Shown here: positions 11,616 to 22,730 of the stretch, in pieces | Layout: each line of letters opens with the position of its first letter | How positions within the stretch are numbered: position 1 is the stretch's first letter | NCBI GenBank assembly: GCA_013433145.1 | Contig: JACCHR010000052.1 | Coordinates: forward strand, 1 to 64,000 | DNA length: 64,000 nucleotides | Direction: 5' to 3' | Origin: Ascaris suum | Taxonomy: Eukaryota > Nematoda > Chromadorea > Rhabditida > Ascarididae | Notes under the pieces: model-generated | Database searches by the model: none | The model's input: the letters and a program-made list of their open reading frames with translations, nothing else | Told to the model about the DNA's origin: nothing | Program-made: the position numbers and the translations under genes

Positions 11616-14600
11616 GCCTAAGCCTAAGCCTAAGCCTAAGCCTAAGCCTAAAGCCTAACCTAAGCCTAAGCCTAACCTAAGCCTAAGCTAAAGCCTAAGC
11701 CTAAGCCAAGCCTAAGCCTAAGCCTAAGCCTAAGCCTAAGCCTAAAGCCTAAGCCTAAGCCTAAGCCTAAGCCTAACCTAAGCAAAGCCTAAGCCTAAGC
11801 CTAAGCCTAAGCCTAAGCCTAAGCCTAACCTAAGCCTAAGCCTAAGCCTAAGCCTAAGCCTAAGCCTAAGCCTAAGCCTAAGCCTAAGCCTAAGCTAAGC
11901 CTAAGCCTAAGCCTAAGCCTAAGCCTAAGCCTAAGCCTAAGCCTAAGCCTAAGCCTAAGCCTAAGCTAAGCCTAAGCCTAAGCCTAAGCCAAAGCCTAAG
12001 CCTAAGCCTAAGCAACCCCTAAGCCTAACCTAAGCCTAAGCCTAAGCCTAAGCCTAAGCCTAAGCCTAAGCCTAAGCCTAAGCCTAAGCCTAAGCCTAAG
12101 CCTAAGCCTAAGCCTAAGCCTAAGCCTAAGCTAAGCCTAAAGCCTAAGCCTAAGCCAAGCCTAAGCCTAAGCCTAAAGCCTAAGCCTAAGCCTAAGCCTA
12201 AGCCTAAGCCTAAGCCCTAAGCCTAAGCCTAAGCCTAAGCCTAAGAAGCCTAAGCAAAGCCTAAGCCTAAGCCTAAGCTCCTAAGCCTAAGCCTAAGCCT
12301 AAGCCTAAGCCTAAGCCTAAGCCTAAGCCTAAGCCCTAAGCCTAAGCCTAAGCCTAAGCCTAAGCCTAAGCCTAAGCCTAAGCCTAAGCCCTAAGCCTAA
12401 GCCTAAGCCTAAGCCTAAGCCTAAGCCTAAGCCTAAGCCTAAGCCTAAGCCTAAGCCTAAGCCTAAGCCAAGCCTAAGCCTAAGCCTAAGCCTAAGCTAA
12501 GCCTAAGCCTAAGCCCTAAGCCTAAGCCTAAGCCTAAGCCTAAGCCTAAGCCTAAGCCTAAGCCTAAGCCTAAGCCTAAGCCTAAGCCTAAGCCTAAGCC
12601 TAAGCCAAGCCTAAGCTCCTAAGCCTAAGGCCTAAGCCTAAGCCCAAGCCTAAGCCTAAGCCTAAGCCTAAGCCTAACCTAAGCCAAGCCTAAGCCTAAG
12701 CCTAAGCCTAAGCCTAAGCCTAAGCCTAAGCCTAAGCCTAAGCCTAAGAGCCTAAGCCTAAGCCTAAGCCTAAGCCTAAGCCTAAGCCTAAGCCTAAGCC
12801 TAAGCCTAAGCCTAACCTAAGCCTAAGCCTAACCTAAGCCTAAGCCTAAGCCTAAGCCTAAGCCTAAGCCTAAGCCTAAGCCTAAGCCTAAGCCTAAGCC
12901 TAAGCCTAAGCCTAAGCCTAAGCCTAAGCCTAAGCCTAAGCCTAAGCCTAAGCCTAAGCCTAAGCCTAGCCTAAGCCTAAGCCTAAGCCTAAGCCTAAGC
13001 CTAAGCCTAAGCCTAAGCCTAAGCCTAAGCCTAAGCCTAAGCCTAAGCCTAAGCCTAAGCCTAAGCCTAAGCCTAAGCCTAAGCCTAAGCCTAAGCCTAA
13101 GCCTAAGCCTAAGCCTAAGCCTAAGCCTAAGCCTAAGCCTAAGCCTAAGCCTAAGCCTAAGCCTAAGCCTAAGCCTAAGCCTAAGCCTAAGCCTAAGCCT
13201 AAGCCTAAGCCTAAGCCTAAGCCTAAGCCTAAGCCTAAGCCTAAGCCTAAGCCTAAGCCTAAGCCAAAGCCTAAGCCTAAGCCTAAGCCTAAGCCTAAGC
13301 CTAAGCCTAAGCCTAAGCCTAAGCCTAAGCCTAAGCCTAAGCCTAAGCCTAAGCCTAAGCCTAAGCCTAAGCCTAAGCCTAAGCCTAAGCCTAAGCCTAA
13401 GCCTAACCTAAGCCTAAGCCTAAGCCTAAGCCTAAGCCTAAGCCTAAGCCTAAGCCTAAGCCTAAGCCTAAGCCTAAGCCTAAGCCTAAGCCTAAGCCTA
13501 AGCCTAAGCCTAAGCCTAACCTAAGCCTAAGCCTAAGCCTAAGCCTAAGCCTAAGCCTAAGCCTAAGCCTAAGCCTAAGCCTAAGCCTAAGCCTAAGCCT
13601 AAGCCTAAGCCTAAGCCTAAGCCTAAGCCTAAGCCTAAGCCTAAGCCTAAGCCTAAGCCTAAGCCTAAGCCTAAGCCTAAGCCTAAGCCTAAGCCTAAGC
13701 CTAAGCCTAAGCCTAAGCCTAAGCCTAAGCCTAAGCCTAAGCCTAAGCCTAAGCCTAAGCCTAAGCCTAAGCCTAAGCCTAAGCCTAAGCCTAAGCCTAA
13801 GCCTAAGCCTAAGCCTAAGCCTAAGCCTAAGCCTAAGCCTAAGCCTAAGCCTAAGCCTAAGCCTAAGCCTAAGCCTAAGCCTAAGCCTAAGCCTAAGCCT
13901 AAGCCTAAGCCTAAGCCTAAGCCTAAGCCTAAGCCTAAGCCTAAGCCTAAGCCTAAGCCTAAGCCTAAGCCTAAGCCTAAGCCTAAGCCTAAGCCTAAGC
14001 CTAAGCCTAAGCCTAAGCCTAAGCCTAAGCCTAAGCCTAAGCCTAAGCCTAAGCCTAAGCCTAAGCCTAAGCCTAAGCCTAAGCCTAAGCCTAAGCCTAA
14101 GCCTAAGCCTAAGCCTAAGCCTAAGCCTAAGCCTAAGCCTAAGCCTAAGCCTAAGCCTAAGCCTAAGCCTAAGCCTAAGCCTAAGCCTAAGCCTAAGCCT
14201 AAGCCTAAGCCTAAGCCTAAGCCTAAGCCTAAGCCTAAGCCTAAGCCTAAGCCTAAGCCTAAGCCTAAGCCTAAGCCTAAGCCTAAGCCTAAGCCTAAGC
14301 CTAAGCCTAAGCCTAAGCCTAAGCCTAAGCCTAAGCCTAAGCCTAAGCCTAAGCCTAAGCCTAAGCCTAAGCCTAAGCCTAAGCCTAAGCCTAAGCCCTA
14401 AGCCTAAGCCTAAGCCTAAGCCTAAGCCTAAGCCTAAGCCTAAGAAGCCTAAGCCTAAGCCTAAGCCTAAGCCTAAGCCTAAGCCTAAGCCTAAGCCTAA
14501 GCCTAAGCCTAAGCCTAAGCCTAAGCCTAAGCCTAAGCCTAAGCCTAAGCCTAAGCCTAAGCCTAAGAGCCTAAGCCTAAGCCTAAGCCTAAGCCTAAGC

Positions 14601-15936
14601 CTAAGCCTAAGCCTAAGCCTAAGCCTAAGCCTAAGCCTAAGCCTAAGCCTAAGCCTAAGCCTAAGCCTAAGCCTAAGCCTAAGCCTAAGCCTAAGCCTAA
14701 GCCTAAGCCTAAGCCTAAGCCTAAGCCTAAGCCTAAGCCTAAGCCTAAGCCTAAGCCTAAGCCTAAGCCTAAGCCTAAGCCTAAGCCTAAGCCTAAGCCT
14801 AAGCCTAAGCCTAAGCCTAAGCCTAAGCCTAAGCCTAAGCCTAAGCCTAAGCCTAAGCCTAAGCCTAAGCCTAAGCCTAAGCCTAAGCCTAAGCCTAAGC
14901 CTAAGCCTAGCCTAAGCCTAAGCCTAAGCCTAAGCCTAAGCCTAAGCCTAAGCCTAAGCCTAAGCCTAAGCCTAAGCCTAAGCCTAAGCCTAAGCCTAAG
15001 CCTAAGCCTAAGCCTAAGCCTAAGAGCCTAAGCCTAAGCCTAAGCCTAAGCCTAAGCCTAAGCCTAAGCCTAAGCCTAAGCCTAAGCCTAAGCCTAAGCC
15101 TAAGCCTAAGCCTAAGCCTAAGCCTAAGCCTAAGCCTAAGCCTAAGCCTAAGCCTAAGCCTAAGCCTAAGCCTAAGCCTAAGCCTAAGCCTAAGCCTAAG
15201 CCTAAGCTAAGCCTAAGCCTAAGCCTAAGCCTAAGCCTAAGCCTAAGCCTAAGCCTAAGCCTAAGCCTAAGCCTAAGCCTAAGCCTAAGCCTAAGCCTAA
15301 GCCTAAGCCTAAGCCTAAGCCTAAGCCTAAGCCTAAGCCTAAGCCTAAGCCTAAGCCTAAGCCTAAGCCTAAGCCTAAGCCTAAGCCTATAAGCCTAAGC
15401 CTAAGCCTAAGCCTAAGCCTAAGCCTAAGCCTAAGCCTAAGCCTAAGCCTAAGCCTAAGCCTAAGCCTAAGCCTAAGCCTAAGCCTAAGCCTAAGCCTAA
15501 GCCTAAGCCTAAGCCTAAGCCTAAGCCTAAGCCTAAGCCTAAGCCTAAGCCTAAGCCTAAGCCTAAGCCTAAGCCTAAGCCTAAGCCTAAGCCTAAGCCT
15601 AAGCCTAAGCCTAAGCCTAAGCCTAAGCCTAAGCCTAAGCCTAAGCCTAAGCCTAAGCCTAAGCCTAAGCCTAAGCCTAAGCCTAAGCCTAAGCCTAAGC
15701 CTCCTAAGCCTAAGCCTAAGCCTAAGCCTAAGCCTAAGCCTAAGCCTAAGCCTAAGCCTAAGCCTAAGCCTAAGCCTAAGCCTAAGCCTAAGCCTAAGCC
15801 TAAGCCTAAGCCTAAGCCTAAGCCTAAGCCTAAGCCTAAGCCTAAGCCTAAGCCTAAGCCTAAGCCTAAGCCTAAGCCTAAGCCTAAGCCTAAGCCTAAG
15901 CCTAAGCCTAAGCCTAAGCCTAAGCCTAAGCCTAAG

Positions 15937-15941
15937 CCCCC
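15937..15941. other. C-run expansion (five Cs instead of two)
   Basis: The normal CC of the unit is replaced by CCCCC, so the G-rich strand carries GGGGG. The identical change recurs at 28,119-28,123. It could be a real slippage product or a homopolymer calling error. Confidence 0.8.
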
Positions 15942-16700
15942 TAAGCCTAAGCCTAAGCCTAAGCCTAAGCCTAAGCCTAAGCCTAAGCCTAAGCCTAAGC
16001 CTAAGCCTAAGCCTAAGCCTAAGCCTAAGCCTAAGCCTAAGCCTAAGCCTAAGCCTAAGCCTAAGCCTAAGCCTAAGCCTAAGCCTAAGCCTAAGCCTAA
16101 GCCTAAGCCTAAGCCTAAGCCTAAGCCTAAGCCTAAGCCTAAGCCTAAGCCTAAGCCTAAGCCTAAGCCTAAGCCTAAGCCTAAGCCTAAGCCTAAGCCT
16201 AAGCCTAAGCCTAAGCCTAAGCCTAAGCCTAAGCCTAAGCCTAAGCCTAAGCCTAAGCCTAAGCCTAAGCCTAAGCCTAAGCCTAAGCCTAAGCCTAAGC
16301 CTAAGCCTAAGCCTAAGCCTAAGCCTAAGCCTAAGCCTAAGCCTAAGCCTAAGCCTAAGCCTAAGCCTAAGCCTAAGCCTAAGCCTAAGCCTAAGCCTAA
16401 GCCTAAGCCTAAGCCTAAGCCTAAGCCTAAGCCTAAGCCTAAGCCTAAGCCTAAGCCTAAGCCTAAGCCTAAGCCTAAGCCTAAGCCTAAGCCTAAGCCT
16501 AAGCCTAAGCCTAAGCCTAAGCCTAAGCCTAAGCCTAAGCCTAAGCCTAAGCCTAAGCCTAAGCCTAAGCCTAAGCCTAAGCCTAAGCCTAAGCCTAAGC
16601 CTAAGCCTAAGCCTAAGCCTAAGCCTAAGCCTAAGCCTAAGCCTAAGCCTAAGCCTAAGCCTAAGCCTAAGCCTAAGCCTAAGCCTAAGCCTAAGCCTAA

Positions 16701-16706
16701 GAAGCT
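16701..16706. other. Compound interruption: CCT loss plus C loss in adjacent units
   Basis: The sequence reads AAGAAGCTAAG where two full units are expected. It is the only place after 12.9 kb where two different changes touch. Confidence 0.75.
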
Positions 16707-19700
16707 AAGCCTAAGCCTAAGCCTAAGCCTAAGCCTAAGCCTAAGCCTAAGCCTAAGCCTAAGCCTAAGCCTAAGCCTAAGCCTAAGCCTAAGCCTAAGC
16801 CTAAGCCTAAGCCTAAGCCTAAGCCTAAGCCTAAGCCTAAGCCTAAGCCTAAGCCTAAGCCTAAGCCTAAGCCTAAGCCTAAGCCTAAGCCTAAGCCTAA
16901 GCCTAAGCCTAAGCCTAAGCCTAAGCCTAAGCCTAAGCCTAAGCCTAAGCCTAAGCCTAAGCCTAAGCCTAAGCCTAAGCCTAAGCCTAAGCCTAAGCCT
17001 AAGCCTAAGCCTAAGCCTAAGCCTAAGCCTAAGCCTAAGCCTAAGCCTAAGCCTAAGCCTAAGCCTAAGCCTAAGCCTAAGCCTAAGCCTAAGCCTAAGC
17101 CTAAGCCTAAGCCTAAGCCTAAGCCTAAGCCTAAGCCTAAGCCTAAGCCTAAGCCTAAGCCTAAGCCTAAGCCTAAGCCTAAGCCTAAGCCTAAGCCTAA
17201 GCCTAAGCCTAAGCCTAAGCCTAAGCCTAAGCCTAAGCCTAAGCCTAAGCCTAAGCCTAAGCCTAAGCCTAAGCCTAAGCCTAAGCCTAAGCCTAAGCCT
17301 AAGCCTAAGCCTAAGCCTAAGCCTAAGCCTAAGCCTAAGCCTAAGCCTAAGCCTAAGCCTAAGCCTAAGCCTAAGCCTAAGCCTAAGCCTAAGCCTAAGC
17401 CTAAGCCTAAGCCTAAGCCTAAGCCTAAGCCTAAGCCTAAGCCTAAGCCTAAGCCTAAGCCTAAGCCTAAGCCTAAGCCTAAGCCTAAGCCTAAGCCTAA
17501 GCCTAAGCCTAAGCCTAAGCCTAAGCCTAAGCCTAAGCCTAAGCCTAAGCCTAAGCCTAAGCCTAAGCCTAAGCCTAAGCCTAAGCCTAAGCCTAAGCCT
17601 AAGCCTAAGCCTAAGCCTAAGCCTAAGCCTAAGCCTAAGCCTAAGCCTAAGCCTAAGCCTAAGCCTAAGCCTAAGCCTAAGCCTAAGCCTAAGCCTAAGC
17701 CTAAGCCTAAGCCTAAGCCTAAGCCTAAGCCTAAGCCTAAGCCTAAGCCTAAGCCTAAGCCTAAGCCTAAGCCTAAGCCTAAGCCTAAGCCTAAGCCTAA
17801 GCCTAAGCCTAAGCCTAAGCCTAAGCCTAAGCCTAAGCCTAAGCCTAAGCCTAAGCCTAAGCCTAAGCCTAAGCCTAAGCCTAAGCCTAAGCCTAAGCCT
17901 AAGCCTAAGCCTAAGCCTAAGCCTAAGCCTAAGCCTAAGCCTAAGCCTAAGCCTAAGCCTAAGCCTAAGCCTAAGAAGCCTAAGCCTAAGCCTAAGCCTA
18001 AGCCTAAGCCTAAGCCTAAGCCTAAGCCTAAGCCTAGCCTAAGCCTAAGCCTAAGCCTAAGCCTAAGCCTAAGCCTAAGCCTAAGCCTAAGCCTAAGCCT
18101 AAGCCTAAGCCTAAGCCTAAGCCTAAGCCTAAGCCTAAGCCTAACCTAAGCCTAAGCCTAAGCCTAAGCCTAAGCCTAAGCCTAAGCCTAAGCCTAAGCC
18201 TAAGCCTAAGCCTAAGCCTAAGCCTAAGCCTAAGCCTAAGCCTAAGCCTAAGCCTAAGCCTAAGCCTAAGCCTAAGCCTAAGCCTAAGCCTAAGCCTAAG
18301 CCTAAGCCTAAGCCTAAGCCTAAGCCTAAGCCTAAGCCTAAGCCTAAGCCTAAGCCTAAGCCTAAGCCTAAGCCTAAGCCTAAGCCTAAGCCTAAGCCTA
18401 AGCCTAAGCCTAAGCCTAAGCCTAAGCCTAAGCCTAAGCCTAAGCCTAAGCCTAAGCCTAAGCCTAAGCCTAAGCCTAAGCCTAAGCCTAAGCCTAAGCC
18501 TAAGCCTAAGCCTAAGCCTAAGCCTAAGCCTAAGCCTAAGCCTAAGCCTAAGCCTAAGCCTAAGCCTAAGCCTAAGCCTAAGCCTAAGCCTAAGCCTAAG
18601 CCTAAGCCTAAGCCTAAGCCTAAGCCTAAGCCTAAGCCTAAGCCTAAGCCTAAGCCTAAGCCTAAGCCTAAGCCTAAGCCTAAGCCTAAGCCTAAGCCTA
18701 AGCCTAAGCCTAAGCCTAAGCCTAAGCCTAAGCCTAAGCCTAAGCCTAAGCCTAAGCCTAAGCCTAAGCCTAAGCCTAAGCCTAAGCCTAAGCCTAAGCC
18801 TAAGCCTAAGCCTAAGCCTAAGCCTAAGCCTAAGCCTAAGCCTAAGCCTAAGCCTAAGCCTAAGCCTAAGCCTAAGCCTAAGCCTAAGCCTAAGCCTAAG
18901 CCTAAGCCTAAGCCTAAGCCTAAGCCTAAGCCTAAGCCTAAGCCTAAGCCTAAGCCTAAGCCTAAGCCTAAGCCTAAGCCTAAGCCTAAGCCTAAGCCTA
19001 AGCCTAAGCCTAAGCCTAAGCCTAAGCCTAAGCCTAAGCCTAAGCCTAAGCCTAAGCCTAAGCCTAAGCCTAAGCCTAAGCCTAAGCCTAAGCCTAAGCC
19101 TAAGCCTAAGCCTAAGCCTAAGCCTAAGCCTAAGCCTAAGCCTAAGCCTAAGCCTAAGCCTAAGCCTAAGCCTAAGCCTAAGCCTAAGCCTAAGCCTAAG
19201 CCTAAGCCTAAGCCTAAGCCTAAGCCTAAGCCTAAGCCTAAGCCTAAGCCTAAGCCTAAGCCTAAGCCTAAGCCTAAGCCTAAGCCTAAGCCTAAGCCTA
19301 AGCCTAAGCCTAAGCCTAAGCCTAAGCCTAAGCCTAAGCCTAAGCCTAAGCCTAAGCCTAAGCCTAAGCCTAAGCCTAAGCCTAAGCCTAAGCCTAAGCC
19401 TAAGCCTAAGCCTAAGCCTAAGCCTAAGCCTAAGCCTAAGCCTAAGCCTAAGCCTAAGCCTAAGCCTAAGCCTAAGCCTAAGCCTAAGCCTAAGCCTAAG
19501 CCTAAGCCTAAGCCTAAGCCTAAGCCTAAGCCTAAGCCTAAGCCTAAGCCTAAGCCTAAGCCTAAGCCTAAGCCTAAGCCTAAGCCTAAGCCTAAGCCTA
19601 AGCCTAAGCCTAAGCCTAAGCCTAAGCCTAAGCCTAAGCCTAAGCCTAAGCCTAAGCCTAAGCCTAAGCCTAAGCCTAAGCCTAAGCCTAAGCCTAAGCC

Positions 19701-20296
19701 TAAGCCTAAGCCTAAGCCTAAGCCTAAGCCTAAGCCTAAGCCTAAGCCTAAGCCTAAGCCTAAGCCTAAGCCTAAGCCTAAGCCTAAGCCTAAGCCTAAG
19801 CCTAAGCCTAAGCCTAAGCCTAAGCCTAAGCCTAAGCCTAAGCCTAAGCCTAAGCCTAAGCCTAAGCCTAAGCCTAAGCCTAAGCCTAAGCCTAAGCCTA
19901 AGCCTAAGCCTAAGCCTAAGCCTAAGCCTAAGCCTAAGCCTAAGCCTAAGCCTAAGCCTAAGCCTAAGCCTAAGCCTAAGCCTAAGCCTAAGCCTAAGCC
20001 TAAGCCTAAGCCTAAGCCTAAGCCTAAGCCTAAGCCTAAGCCTAAGCCTAAGCCTAAGCCTAAGCCTAAGCCTAAGCCTAAGCCTAAGCCTAAGCCTAAG
20101 CCTAAGCCTAAGCCTAAGCCTAAGCCTAAGCCTAAGCCTAAGCCTAAGCCTAAGCCTAAGCCTAAGCCTAAGCCTAAGCCTAAGCCTAAGCCTAAGCCTA
20201 AGCCTAAGCCTAAGCCTAAGCCTAAGCCTAAGCCTAAGCCTAAGCCTAAGCCTAAGCCTAAGCCTAAGCCTAAGCCTAAGCCTAAGCCTAAGCCTA

Positions 20297-20352
20297 GCCT
20301 AAGCCTAAGCCTAAGCCTAAGCCTAAGCCTAAGCCTAAGCCTAAGCCTAAGC
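20297..20352. other. A-loss and GC-insertion flanking a 56-base island
   Basis: A lost A at 20,296/20,297 and an extra GC at 20,351-20,352 lie 56 bases apart between two perfect tracts of 2.2 kb (18,145-20,296) and 1.8 kb (20,353-22,124). This is the last A-loss in the window and marks the end of the more variable zone. Confidence 0.7.
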
Positions 20353-22410
20353 GCCTAAGCCTAAGCCTAAGCCTAAGCCTAAGCCTAAGCCTAAGCCTAA
20401 GCCTAAGCCTAAGCCTAAGCCTAAGCCTAAGCCTAAGCCTAAGCCTAAGCCTAAGCCTAAGCCTAAGCCTAAGCCTAAGCCTAAGCCTAAGCCTAAGCCT
20501 AAGCCTAAGCCTAAGCCTAAGCCTAAGCCTAAGCCTAAGCCTAAGCCTAAGCCTAAGCCTAAGCCTAAGCCTAAGCCTAAGCCTAAGCCTAAGCCTAAGC
20601 CTAAGCCTAAGCCTAAGCCTAAGCCTAAGCCTAAGCCTAAGCCTAAGCCTAAGCCTAAGCCTAAGCCTAAGCCTAAGCCTAAGCCTAAGCCTAAGCCTAA
20701 GCCTAAGCCTAAGCCTAAGCCTAAGCCTAAGCCTAAGCCTAAGCCTAAGCCTAAGCCTAAGCCTAAGCCTAAGCCTAAGCCTAAGCCTAAGCCTAAGCCT
20801 AAGCCTAAGCCTAAGCCTAAGCCTAAGCCTAAGCCTAAGCCTAAGCCTAAGCCTAAGCCTAAGCCTAAGCCTAAGCCTAAGCCTAAGCCTAAGCCTAAGC
20901 CTAAGCCTAAGCCTAAGCCTAAGCCTAAGCCTAAGCCTAAGCCTAAGCCTAAGCCTAAGCCTAAGCCTAAGCCTAAGCCTAAGCCTAAGCCTAAGCCTAA
21001 GCCTAAGCCTAAGCCTAAGCCTAAGCCTAAGCCTAAGCCTAAGCCTAAGCCTAAGCCTAAGCCTAAGCCTAAGCCTAAGCCTAAGCCTAAGCCTAAGCCT
21101 AAGCCTAAGCCTAAGCCTAAGCCTAAGCCTAAGCCTAAGCCTAAGCCTAAGCCTAAGCCTAAGCCTAAGCCTAAGCCTAAGCCTAAGCCTAAGCCTAAGC
21201 CTAAGCCTAAGCCTAAGCCTAAGCCTAAGCCTAAGCCTAAGCCTAAGCCTAAGCCTAAGCCTAAGCCTAAGCCTAAGCCTAAGCCTAAGCCTAAGCCTAA
21301 GCCTAAGCCTAAGCCTAAGCCTAAGCCTAAGCCTAAGCCTAAGCCTAAGCCTAAGCCTAAGCCTAAGCCTAAGCCTAAGCCTAAGCCTAAGCCTAAGCCT
21401 AAGCCTAAGCCTAAGCCTAAGCCTAAGCCTAAGCCTAAGCCTAAGCCTAAGCCTAAGCCTAAGCCTAAGCCTAAGCCTAAGCCTAAGCCTAAGCCTAAGC
21501 CTAAGCCTAAGCCTAAGCCTAAGCCTAAGCCTAAGCCTAAGCCTAAGCCTAAGCCTAAGCCTAAGCCTAAGCCTAAGCCTAAGCCTAAGCCTAAGCCTAA
21601 GCCTAAGCCTAAGCCTAAGCCTAAGCCTAAGCCTAAGCCTAAGCCTAAGCCTAAGCCTAAGCCTAAGCCTAAGCCTAAGCCTAAGCCTAAGCCTAAGCCT
21701 AAGCCTAAGCCTAAGCCTAAGCCTAAGCCTAAGCCTAAGCCTAAGCCTAAGCCTAAGCCTAAGCCTAAGCCTAAGCCTAAGCCTAAGCCTAAGCCTAAGC
21801 CTAAGCCTAAGCCTAAGCCTAAGCCTAAGCCTAAGCCTAAGCCTAAGCCTAAGCCTAAGCCTAAGCCTAAGCCTAAGCCTAAGCCTAAGCCTAAGCCTAA
21901 GCCTAAGCCTAAGCCTAAGCCTAAGCCTAAGCCTAAGCCTAAGCCTAAGCCTAAGCCTAAGCCTAAGCCTAAGCCTAAGCCTAAGCCTAAGCCTAAGCCT
22001 AAGCCTAAGCCTAAGCCTAAGCCTAAGCCTAAGCCTAAGCCTAAGCCTAAGCCTAAGCCTAAGCCTAAGCCTAAGCCTAAGCCTAAGCCTAAGCCTAAGC
22101 CTAAGCCTAAGCCTAAGCCTAAGCTAAGCCTAAGCCTAAGCCTAAGCCTAAGCCTAAGCCTAAGCCTAAGCCTAAGCCTAAGCCTAAGCCTAAGCCTAAG
22201 CCTAAGCCTAAGCCTAAGCCTAAGCCTAAGCCTAAGCCTAAGCCTAAGCCTAAGCCTAAGCCTAAGCCTAAGCCTAAGCCTAAGCCTAAGCCTAAGCCTA
22301 AGCCTAAGCCTAAGCCTAAGCCTAAGCCTAAGCCTAAGCCTAAGCCTAAGCCTAAGCCTAAGCCTAAGCCTAAGCCTAAGCCTAAGCCTAAGCCTAAGCC
22401 TAAGCCTAAG

Positions 22411-22730
22411 CCTAACTAAGCCTAAGCCTAAGCCTAAGCCTAAGCCTAAGCCTAAGCCTAAGCCTAAGCCTAAGCCTAAGCCTAAGCCTAAGCCTAAGCC
22501 TAAGCCTAAGCCTAAGCCTAAGCCTAAGCCTAAGCCTAAGCCTAAGCCTAAGCCTAAGCCTAAGCCTAAGCCTAAGCCTAAGCCTAAGCCTAAGCCTAAG
22601 CCTAAGCCTAAGCCTAAGCCTAAGCCTAAGCCTAAGCCTAAGCCTAAGCCTAAGCCTAAGCCTAAGCCTAAGCCTAAGCCTAAGCCTAAGCCTAAGCCTA
22701 AGCCTAAGCCTAAGCCTAAGCCTAACTAAG
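22411..22730. other. Pair of identical GC-loss units 310 bases apart
   Basis: CCTAACTAAG occurs at 22,411-22,420 and again at 22,721-22,730, with perfect repeats between. Elsewhere in the last 43 kb this variant occurs only at about 57,107-57,116. Close spacing of a rare variant suggests a short segmental duplication within the array, or the same systematic base-call error twice. Confidence 0.7.

Larger units (their letters stand above)
361..12840 (-). repeat. Moderately degenerate TTAGGC repeats with frequent TTAGG units
   Basis: The hexamer array continues with a deviation about every 30 bases at the left, easing to about every 70 near 12 kb. The commonest deviation is loss of the G, leaving CCTAA on the + strand and TTAGG on the other. 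Also seen are GCCCTAA (one extra C), GCTAA (one C lost), CCAAG (T lost), CCTAG (A lost), and substituted units such as CCGAAG, CCTATG, CCTTAG and CCAAAG. Perfect runs are generally below about 250 bases, with a few longer. I see no ordered higher-order arrangement of the variants and no gene. The gradual left-to-right improvement fits increasing read depth away from a contig end. Confidence 0.93.
12841..20352 (-). repeat. Nearly perfect TTAGGC array with sparse interruptions
   Basis: I count 19 interruptions in about 7.5 kb. A loss: 12,968/12,969, 14,909/14,910, 18,036/18,037 and 20,296/20,297. G loss: 13,406/13,407, 13,519/13,520 and 18,144/18,145. C loss: 15,207/15,208. One T-to-A change: 13,266. 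Extra C: 14,396-14,398. CCT loss: 14,444/14,445, 17,975/17,976 and 16,701-16,706 (with a C loss beside it). Extra AG, equivalent to CCTA loss: 14,568-14,569 and 15,025-15,026. Extra TA: near 15,390. AAG loss: 15,702/15,703. Three extra Cs: 15,937-15,941. Extra GC: 20,351-20,352. The longest perfect tract is 18,145-20,296. No gene is present. Confidence 0.95.

Noticed and set aside
361..12840. A second telomere type (insect-like TTAGG) interleaved with TTAGGC
   Set aside because: TTAGG units are scattered, mostly single or in pairs, and sit among many other random indels and substitutions. They never form a sustained TTAGG array, so a second repeat system is not supported.
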